From contig BCGN01000009.1 of the NCBI GenBank assembly GCA_001599295.1, positions 186,001-250,000 of the forward strand: 64,000 nucleotides of DNA, given 5' to 3'. Numbering within the stretch: the stretch's first letter is position 1; each line of letters begins with the position of its first letter. Positions 1 to 8,400 of the stretch are shown one piece after another. Origin of the DNA: Sporopachydermia quercuum (Eukaryota > Ascomycota > Sporopachydermiomycetes > Sporopachydermiales > Sporopachydermiaceae). The notes below the pieces were generated by a model that worked only from the letters and a program-made list of their open reading frames with translations, searched no databases and had not been told where the DNA came from. Both the position numbers and the translations under genes were made by a program.

Positions 1-501
1 AAAAGACTTGATTCTGACTCTGAAGACGAATTGGTTCCTACGTCTACATTCAATGTTGTGAATGATACTGTCCAGTCATCAAACCAGCCTATATTAATAC
101 CAGTTAATATCATCAACAGTAAGTCACCACCAGGAAGTAACAGTAGTAAGAATAGAAATACTGGTTCTAGTTCTAAAAGGACTTCACCTTATAGCTATAA
201 ATTCACCCTAGGAACTGAACTAGATGATAGGAGTACTGGCTATGCAGCTAAGGGCATACTGAATTCCCTGAGTGCATCTAAACCAGCAATCACGGGTAGA
301 AATTTAGTAAAGAAGTTCAATTTGAATACCAAATATAATCCAGGATTACACGTGAACAGGAACGGGAACGGAAATGGGAATGATAATGATGTCGCAATCG
401 TACTTGATGATCCACCAGGGCTGATATCAACTCCTGCTAGGAAAAGGTCCAAGAAACAAAGGTCAGTAGGCCATCAGCATTCTCCTATTAATTTAGAGTG
501 A
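1..501 (+). CDS. C-terminal part of an unrecognised, low-complexity protein
   Basis: The reading frame is open from base 1 to a TGA at 499-501, giving about 166 residues; the start lies left of the window. The visible part is rich in Ser, Asn and Lys. It opens with an acidic stretch (DSDSEDE), has a Gly-Asn run around residues 120-130, and ends with a basic patch (ARKRSKKQR) that could be a nuclear localisation signal. I do not recognise a domain. Composition suggests the disordered tail of a nuclear protein, but that is inference only. Confidence 0.6.
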   Translation, partial: KRLDSDSEDELVPTSTFNVVNDTVQSSNQPILIPVNIINSKSPPGSNSSKNRNTGSSSKRTSPYSYKFTLGTELDDRSTGYAAKGILNSLSASKPAITGRNLVKKFNLNTKYNPGLHVNRNGNGNGNDNDVAIVLDDPPGLISTPARKRSKKQRSVGHQHSPINLE

Positions 502-1771
502 AGATTGCCGTTGACAAAGGACAGGGAAGAATAATGAACTAGTAAACATTGGCGCTAGGAATTAGAATAAAGTATGTAGTTTCCTCAGCTCTTCCGTACT
601 TCAGTTTCTATATGCCTTTACTGTTATCAAATAGTCAAATAATTACATATCAGCATTATATAGTAAGACTAATGTAGTCGCCAAATGGTTTGTTTGTCAT
701 AGTTGCCATACAGAATGGAATAGTTTAATACTAATAGATGACCGTTTACAATATGGTATACAAATATTAGCAAATAGACTAGTAGAATTACATTAGCTCG
801 CCCTATATTTATTAGTAGGAGTATATGGAGGTAACGATAAACAAAATTACTACACTAAGGATTGAATAACTGAAGCGACATAGTGTATCAAGTTCAAACG
901 ATGCTATCTTCTTTCGCTACTTGTACATTTCTGCTACATAACCAACTATTAGTTGGGAAGTACTATTTGGTTCTATCAGAAAAAAAAGGCTGTTTTCATC
1001 TTTCAATAATAAGCCATTCTTTTGAAGTCTTTGTAGGATTCTCAACAGCATTGCATACAGTCCGTCAACCAAGGCCATGAAACCGAAACTGAAACCGAGA
1101 GGTAGAGCGCAGTTTTTATCGGATAAATTATCATTCTAAGCAGGAGTTTGATGGAACTCTGTGCGCTGCAGAGTTATGCAGATGATAAAACTATTATTTA
1201 CTGGGTTTACTATAGACATATATATATTCCACTGGATAGTAATTAGAATCTATTACATACTACATGGAGGAAATAAAACAGTATGATAATTCAGAGAGTA
1301 AGCAGTAAATGTAGTGATATTGATATTGGCATCTGAAGACCCTTCTAGAACGTCTGTTTATCAGAGATGGATAATAGAAAGGGAGTATAAAAAGTAGTAA
1401 GTAAGATAGAGTAGTACAATCTATGGGAGTATTAGTTAATTCTAGCTATCACAATAGTATCAAACACCAACTGGAGTTCTAGTCAGTGGAAAAAGTTACT
1501 CCAATATTACTATATTTCCGATTTTTTGCTTTACTCCTCTACTTCCCTTTTCCTTATTTCTTTCCTAGTTTCAATATATCGATCGTAGTTGATTGATTAT
1601 ACTAATAACTCTTAATGTCATCATATCTTCTAGTGAGTTTGACATACATTTTCTAGTTGACTACTTCCACATTATCCATAATTCCATTACTATATCAACA
1701 ATAAAATATCCTCATTTCGTCTTTCAAAAGGCTGCCGCTGCCAAGTTCTTCTCCTGTCATCCGTCTTCCTT
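502..1771. other. Intergenic region between convergent genes, no gene seen
   Basis: About 1.3 kb of AT-rich DNA between the 3' ends of the left-edge gene and the small membrane-protein gene on the other strand. The reading frames present are short, lack family resemblance and often lack a good start. It is long for a convergent spacer in this window, where others are 0.2-0.4 kb. Confidence 0.5.
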
Positions 1772-2059
1772 TCATGCTTTGGCATCTGGCACTTCATCAG
1801 TACCAAAGTAATAGTGAATCACATCTAGCACTTTATTGAAATACCGCAGTGATAAAACAACAACTATCAAGTAAATAATAATAAAACTATCGATTCTCTT
1901 GCTCTGACTTTCTGTTAGATTCAATCCGTCCTTATTCTCTGTATCTTTATCTTTTTCTGCTTTTGATGTATCTACTTCGACCGTAGCAGCAGGGCCAGCA
2001 GAGGTTTCTGGAGAACCAGCTGACTCTGACTTAGCGGTTGATCTATTTTTTATGGCCAT
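1772..2059 (-). CDS. Small single-span membrane protein, function unknown
   Basis: A 95-residue protein starting at the ATG at 2059. Residues 1-57 are polar and charged (Ser, Ala, Lys, Glu, Asp), with no predicted fold by eye. Residues 58-72 form a hydrophobic segment (FIIIYLIVVVLS), followed by an aromatic stretch and a short acidic tail ending PDAKA. The layout resembles a tail-anchored or C-terminally anchored protein with its N-terminus in the cytosol. The bases just before the ATG (TTTTCCAG) look like a splice acceptor, so a leader exon upstream is possible, but I could not find a convincing donor. I do not recognise the family. Confidence 0.5.
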   Translation of the reverse strand: MAIKNRSTAKSESAGSPETSAGPAATVEVDTSKAEKDKDTENKDGLNLTESQSKRIDSFIIIYLIVVVLSLRYFNKVLDVIHYYFGTDEVPDAKA

Positions 2060-3362
2060 CTGGAAAATATGTTGATGAATATTCTATGCTGATGCTTATT
2101 AGAAAAAAATTCTAGGTTTAACGAACAATTGCAGCAAAGAGCATTCAGTGGATGGCTGATGTACGGTATGTTACTGATAGAAATGTTTAGTTCCCTACGC
2201 AGTGTTCGCTGTGAGTAACTCATGAGAATCAAACAAATAGCAGAAGTGTGCTTTCTTCTGTAACGAAAGTATATGCAAGATTGATGTATAAGTGGCTTTA
2301 AGCTAGTTAAAGTTGAAACTTAATGGATAAGAAGCATGAGCTTTCGATAGCTTGTATAAGCCAATTAGAAAGGATTTGTAATAGATATATACAGGACTGT
2401 AGGTATAGCATGATTGGAATTTTACGGAGATAACAGCTGGAACTATCTTTCGCTGTAGAAGAGCTAATACACTTTTTGGAAGACTAGATCATCTAGTTAG
2501 GAGACATAATCTTCCAGTGTCCTCAATTGCGGAGTTACATACAAGGTTCATCATTACTGAAATATTCTGAACTTTGATCTCTTATCTTTAAACTTTATTA
2601 CTATGAGAGATCTAATCATCAAACTGTCATCAAAGATGGCATCACTATGTTGGAAAAGAATAGAATAGTAAACATGGTAAGATAGATAATCAATAGCGAA
2701 AATAGCAGTCACTAGTAGGAATAATATATTGGTCTTTGTTGCTTATTTCTACTGTCCGAGTTACACTTAGTTGTATACGGCCATGAAATTTGAAGAACTA
2801 AGCCCAATTATACCCTATCAATTAAGAATGAGAGAGCAAATCCAACGATGTTTGAATGAATAACCGGAGCTGCAAATCCAACTAACAATCGCCAGTTTAG
2901 TTTCAATTGATATTGTCATTACATGCAATAATATCATTCCATGATAGTGTGTACGTTCAGTAGCAAACTAAAATCAACCAAACCTACAATTACATCCTCC
3001 ATATAAATCAATAATTCTTCATATCAGCTATAAAACTCGACAGTATAGAATGGTGGAAATATCGATGTAACACACATATAAACACACATGAGTTTCATTG
3101 ATCTCACATTCTCCAATAAAACTTGATTTTACAAAAACAGTCCAGAAGCACCAGCACCAGAAGTTCTTGAAAAACTAAACAATTGAACAAAAAAAATAGA
3201 AAAAAAAATAATATAACGTTCAAAAGACAGTAGTACGCCATAAACAAAAGTAAAAAGTTCCACCCAGGTATTATACCAATAAAAAGAAACACAAGAAAAT
3301 CTCATCTAAAAAGACCACACACATTGCTCAGAAGTAGACTGGNCTTATCCATTGAAACGGAT
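2060..3362. other. Intergenic region, no gene seen
   Basis: Lies upstream of the small membrane-protein gene and downstream of the LPxY membrane-protein gene. The ORFs are short and without resemblance to known proteins. The one notable word is TGTCCGA at 2753-2759, the same 7-mer that recurs in the GCS1/SPS19 promoter. An ambiguous base lies at 3343. Confidence 0.45.
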
Positions 3363-4298
3363 TTACAATCCCACTACACTAAAGGTAGTAAAGTTCTCAT
3401 TCATGTACTTCAGTAATGCTTCACCTTCTTCCTTGGTCAAGTCATGGACTTTGACACTGATTCCATGGGCATTAGCAACCACAAATTCCAGCTTTTCNTT
3501 TGGGATCGAATTGAAGATACCATCAATAATACTTTTGACGTGGTCAGAGTAATCTCCATGTTGGTCAACGAATTCTTTTATTTCTTTCATTCCCCATTTG
3601 ATGTAGTCAGCAATTGTAACAGGCTTCTCTTCATCGGGTTTGACGACTTCAACTTCTGCAGTGTCAGTATTTTCCTTATGTTCAGTTTCTTCAACTTCTT
3701 CAGTCTTTACCTTGTCCTTATCTTCAGCGACTTCAGCGACTTCTTCAGTCACATCATTCGTGCCAACAGGAATAACATCAATGATTTGAATTTGAACATC
3801 ATCGATGTTATCTAATCCAAAAGCATCATCCATAAGCAAATCTCTGAAAGCTTCGAGTGCTTTTCTTTCTTCTTCAGTCATTTCATATCCTTCAACAACT
3901 GGATGTGATTCAGGAAGGGCATGGTGGAAAATTTCAACATCCTTTCCATGATGGAACTCTTCTCCGTTCATGTTATGGCCATGATGGGCTTGGTACATCT
4001 TATGTTTTTTTGCACCTTTACAACCGGAACGTCTCATACCATGTTTGGCATGCATACCATAAAATGAAACGGTGTGCAAGACGAATTGGGTGAGTGTGAA
4101 AAGTAAAAACATGACCATTAAAACACGGAAAGCTTTTCTGAACTTTGACTTCTTTTTAAGTTTTAAAGATTCTTCATCATGTCCTTCGAGAAGGGGCTCG
4201 TTGGCATCGACAGCTTCTGATTCTTCTTCATAAGCTGGTAAGCTGCTCAACTCTGCCTTCTCCTCATAGACAGGTAAATTGTCTTTAGTTTCGGTCAT
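3363..4298 (-). CDS. Single-pass membrane protein with two cytosolic LPxY motifs
   Basis: A 311-residue protein starting at the ATG at 4298. Residues 1-57 are probably cytosolic, with LPVYEE (8-13), LPAYEEE (20-26) and an acidic dileucine-like EPLL (34-37), then a Lys/Arg cluster (46-55). One transmembrane segment spans about 59-80. The rest should face the lumen or exterior: a His/Lys-rich stretch with an RR pair at 89-90, a long Glu/Val-rich acidic region (about 170-225), and a final globular-looking 80 residues ending TTFSVVGL. LPxY is a known variant of the PPxY ligand for WW domains of the ubiquitin ligase Rsp5, and EPLL resembles vacuolar sorting signals. I infer an endosome/vacuole-trafficked protein; no family is recognised. 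One codon contains an N (3498). Confidence 0.75.
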   Translation of the reverse strand: MTETKDNLPVYEEKAELSSLPAYEEESEAVDANEPLLEGHDEESLKLKKKSKFRKAFRVLMVMFLLFTLTQFVLHTVSFYGMHAKHGMRRSGCKGAKKHKMYQAHHGHNMNGEEFHHGKDVEIFHHALPESHPVVEGYEMTEEERKALEAFRDLLMDDAFGLDNIDDVQIQIIDVIPVGTNDVTEEVAEVAEDKDKVKTEEVEETEHKENTDTAEVEVVKPDEEKPVTIADYIKWGMKEIKEFVDQHGDYSDHVKSIIDGIFNSIPXEKLEFVVANAHGISVKVHDLTKEEGEALLKYMNENFTTFSVVGL

Positions 4299-4945
4299 TT
4301 TGGAAATTTATTTATTCCTATTGATAACACACGTTAGTATGAATTTGATCAAAACTCCAAATAAAGAGAACTTTGAAAAGATGTATAACTTGTTTGAATA
4401 TGTTCCATAAACCTGTAGAGATTCAGATCGTCAAAAAAATTGCTAATAACGAGATCCATATCTCTTGAGTCATATANCATATGTACACAAGACAAATAAA
4501 ACATAACACCCAATACTAACCCTTTATTTCTTTAGAGATAATTTATCACTTTATTATTAATAGTTTCACACGTATAGTTCTTTAATCTATGATAATTAAC
4601 ATATCTTTTATTCAGCTTCTTTCTCTTTTGCTGTATATAACGAAAACAATAGGGAGGGAAAAAGTGAGCATTTCCTTTTATATTAAATGCCTCATTAGAA
4701 ATAACAAATTAATCTGTCCTTAACAGATACGTAGGCACAGTATGAAACAGTTTTTGTAACATGATACTGATCAGAAGTGGCAACCTGTGGCGTAGCTGTA
4801 AAGTTTCTCGCAGTTTCTTAGAAAGTGTCCGGAAAACTACTTTTAATCTTAAAAGAATTACTCGATTCGGGAACTCCTCAAATGAGTAATTGTATAATGT
4901 ACAAACAGAGGTATAGTTAGTAAACTTTCAAGTAGTTGCAACAGG
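4299..4945. other. Intergenic region upstream of the LPxY protein gene and of tRNA-Lys
   Basis: AT-rich spacer with no coding potential that I can support. It serves as the promoter region of the minus-strand membrane-protein gene. One ambiguous base at 4477. Confidence 0.4.
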
Positions 4946-5033
4946 TCCTCTGTAGCTCAGTTGGTAGAGCGTTCGGCTTTTAAGACATCAGAAGTCGACC
5001 GAAATGTCCAGGGTTCGAGCCCCTGCAGAGGAG
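4946..5033 (+). tRNA. tRNA-Lys(UUU) with a 15-nt intron
   Basis: A complete cloverleaf can be drawn. The acceptor stem TCCTCTG (4946-4952) pairs with CAGAGGA (5026-5032), with discriminator G 5033. The D-arm region carries TAGCTCAGTTGG. The anticodon stem TTCGG (4972-4976) pairs with CCGAA (4999-5003). The T arm contains GGGTTCGAGCC. The anticodon TTT occupies 4979-4981. An intron of 15 nt (4983-4997) follows position 37, the normal place for nuclear tRNA introns. The mature sequence closely resembles S. cerevisiae tRNA-Lys(UUU), which also has an intron. A T-run follows at 5041. Confidence 0.97.
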
Positions 5034-5040
5034 GATTAAA

Positions 5041-5050
5041 TTTTTTTTTT
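5041..5050 (+). terminator. RNA polymerase III terminator of tRNA-Lys
   Basis: A run of ten T residues begins 8 nt after the tRNA 3' end, as expected for Pol III termination. Confidence 0.9.
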
Positions 5051-5423
5051 CTTTCATTATTTAATAATATTTCTAGTGTGTAGATTCATATATCTAAAAT
5101 GAAATCATAGTTTATTTTTGCTTCTTATCATCGAGCGTATTAGTAAACAGAAGGAAATATACAAGGGAAAAGAGAATAGTGGATAGTTAATTGCTAGTAA
5201 TGTATGAGTATCTATGTATGATTGAAGTGAACATAGAGCCAGTAGACAGACAGATAGATAGATAGATTGTATGATTTCATCGCTAATTTACTATAGATCA
5301 AGAATCATTTACCATCAACTCTACGAGTTTCACCTCTAGTAGCGACACTCCAATATAATATGACCATTTGATCTCTTGAAACCATGAGAAACATTTCTAT
5401 AGGAAGGGACTATTAAGTATACT
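5051..5423. other. Spacer between tRNA-Lys and DOA10
   Basis: No gene seen. Contains a short GACA/GATA microsatellite at about 5247-5267. This is the 3' flank of DOA10, which is transcribed leftwards. Confidence 0.5.
5247..5267. repeat. GACA/GATA tetranucleotide microsatellite
   Basis: About two GACA units followed by three to four GATA units in tandem. Short and probably length-variable between strains. Confidence 0.8.
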
Positions 5424-8400
5424 CTACAACAAAAGTACTTCATCATCGTCTTCTTCTTCTTGATCCTCTTTCCTTAAAACAACACCATCAACATCACCAT
5501 CACCATTACCATCAATAATTTCATTCTCATTTTCATATCCGTTTTCACGACCAGCCCAAACTTGTTCTCTATTATTTCCGTTTACATCCAGCTCTCCTCC
5601 ACCTTCACCTTCACTTTCATCTTTATCTTTATCTTCGTCTTCATCTTCGTTTTCTTCTTCACTATCGTCAGCATTAACCAATACCTCTCCAATCCTATAG
5701 TATCGATCACGAACCATACCATCAAACTCAATAACCTTCTTCTGTATCCATTGAAACAATTGATACGCATGGGATACAACTCCAAACACAGGATATATGA
5801 AAACTCCGATCAATCTTCTAGTTTCATCAAACGTCTTCTCATCAGAGAATATCAACTGCTCACATACATTATATCCAATGATCTGAATACTATCACCGGG
5901 ATTCCCGCTATTGCATCTATCATACCACTGACTCATTAAATAGAAAATGCCTCTCAAACTGATATCAGGAAGAATCAAACAGAACAAACAGAATTTGAAC
6001 CTCGGAACGAAATATTGAGTGAACATCTTCTTACTCCTATAGTTCACATTGTTATTATTGTTGTTGCCCTGTCGATTCTGCCCTACAAAGATTTCCGTCA
6101 TATTCATTTCCGATATCATTATAACTGTTTCAATGAACCTTGTAAGTCCGCTGTCTTCAAAATATCCTAGATACTCAACAANCCGAGTCGATGTGAAAAA
6201 ACTGATAGCACCAACACTTTTACCACCACCAGAAGCATCACCATTATCAGACGAACTTCTATTAGGATACCATTCAGATAGCTTTTCAGGAGCCCTGGCC
6301 CCAGAAAACAGAACACTGAAAGGCTTATACATAACGACATCTCTTGTTATATATGCCATTGTAGAAGCAGTGAAGAAAACAATTGCCAGAACAATGAAAT
6401 CTCCCCCTTGGAGTAAATACCGTTTGGTGGAATCTGTCTTAATATACGTGAACCATACCCATTTCAACAACATAGTGAGCCTATGAACAAAACTGGTAGT
6501 ATTAATGGGCTTATCATTGTCAGCAGCATCAGCATCGACAGCAGCGTTATCTTCATCATTCTCATTAGCATTACCAACATCAGCAGCTTCAACAGTACCG
6601 TTATTGATATCGATATCATATCTGTCAAACAGCTTGGTGAAGAACTTATTCACTACAGAAATAGAACCAAAAAGCGCCTTCAGAATGTAATAAACGGGGA
6701 TAACTCCAATAGTGAATATCTCAACATCATTAAGCCCCAAAACATCTCCTACTACTAATTGGCCTATTTTCAAGCTCAGCAATACGCTGGGAGCAATTAT
6801 CAACAGGCTGAAAAACCAGATAAGCAGCAAAACACTCAACACCCGTCTCCAGAAATGCGGTGGCCTGTAAACAACAACATAATCGTTTTTCATACTGAAT
6901 TCAAAGTATTCTCTTTCTTCATATGGCAACAAATGCGCAATCTCANGATCGAAGTCGCCGTGGGCATTCTTACTATGATCAACAAAGAATATATCACTTT
7001 CTTTACCTATTTGCTCGTTCAGTTTCAATCCTTTCTTGTCCACAGCAGGCTTCTTCTGTCTAAACCTCAACCGGAGGAAGTTTTTCTTGAAAATAGCTTT
7101 CTTCAGTCGGCTTCTCCGTGATTTTGACTCGTTTTCCTCTACTCTCAGAACAACATTTTCAAACGTCACTTTATAGAACCTTTTCGATTCGTGATCCAAC
7201 GGTATATTATCTCTTCCTGGTGCTCTGACAAAGCAGCCATCGCGAACAAAAGCCTTGCCATAGCTATCAAGCACTTTTTCAGCTTCCTCGGCATTGTTTG
7301 CTATTAAATAAGCAGTGTCTTCTCGCACAGGCCCAAGGAACCACTTCACAGGCAGAACCTTAGCCAATACATTTAAAACGGGGTTCCTGAACTTATACTC
7401 GCCTAGTTCTTTCTCAGTGTTCTCACCAAGCAGGAAGGAGCTCATTCTAGTGATGGAGCATATAAACTGGAACACAACATGCCAGTAGACTCTGAAAATG
7501 CTACTGAAATCGAAATAGAACAAAACACCGGCCAAAAATCCCAAGGATATGAATTTAGGATCGCCATTGAGGATATTCAATGGTAGAATATCGGGCATCA
7601 GGTAACGGGCTCCCCAGAAGGAACAGCCCAGCACTCCCAGCACCAAAACAACGTAGAACCCGCCAGAAACAAGTATTCTATAAGCAAACGATGCCAACGA
7701 CTGAGTCAACGCTTCATGAACAAACGAGGCCTCCATATCATCAGCATTGGTTCTAATGAAGTAGAACGTACCGCTTCTGCAGATCTCCCGACACAGGGAT
7801 ATGAAATACGAGAAAAATACATGATAGAGCAAGCCCAAGCTCCATAATAAAATGACATACCCGGGCCCAGGAGCTTCTTCCAGTAGGTACCATAATTGGA
7901 ACCTGGGACCAAATAAAGGAGATAAGAAGGCGAAATCAAGCATTACGCCAAAGAAAATGGGGAACAGGACCCGTTCAACTAGTACACGTATTGAGAGCTT
8001 GACAGAGCAGCAAATGACATAATACAGCTTTACTTTTGCCAGTAGAGCCAGTTCCAGCTTGGAGCTGTTGTTGATTTTATAGGTAGCATAAGCACAGTAA
8101 ACTCCAAGCGTTGTAACAGCACCAGTGACCGCAATAAGGAAAAGATCAAGTATGTTGTGGTTTGAATGGTACCCTTCTGCAGGTAGTTTGCTGCTGAAGC
8201 TTGAGAATAGAAATCTCCACCAGAACATGTATACCGTGTGAATACTTGCTACCTCAGTAGCCGTAGCAGCAGCCGTAGTAGTAGCAGCAACAGTGCTGTT
8301 GTTGATCGTTAGAAACCTAGCTAATCGGCTGTTTATAACTAAACCACCTTCTGCGAAGGCTTTGGGAAGTAGATATTTGCAGGTGGACAGCAGTCCTGTA

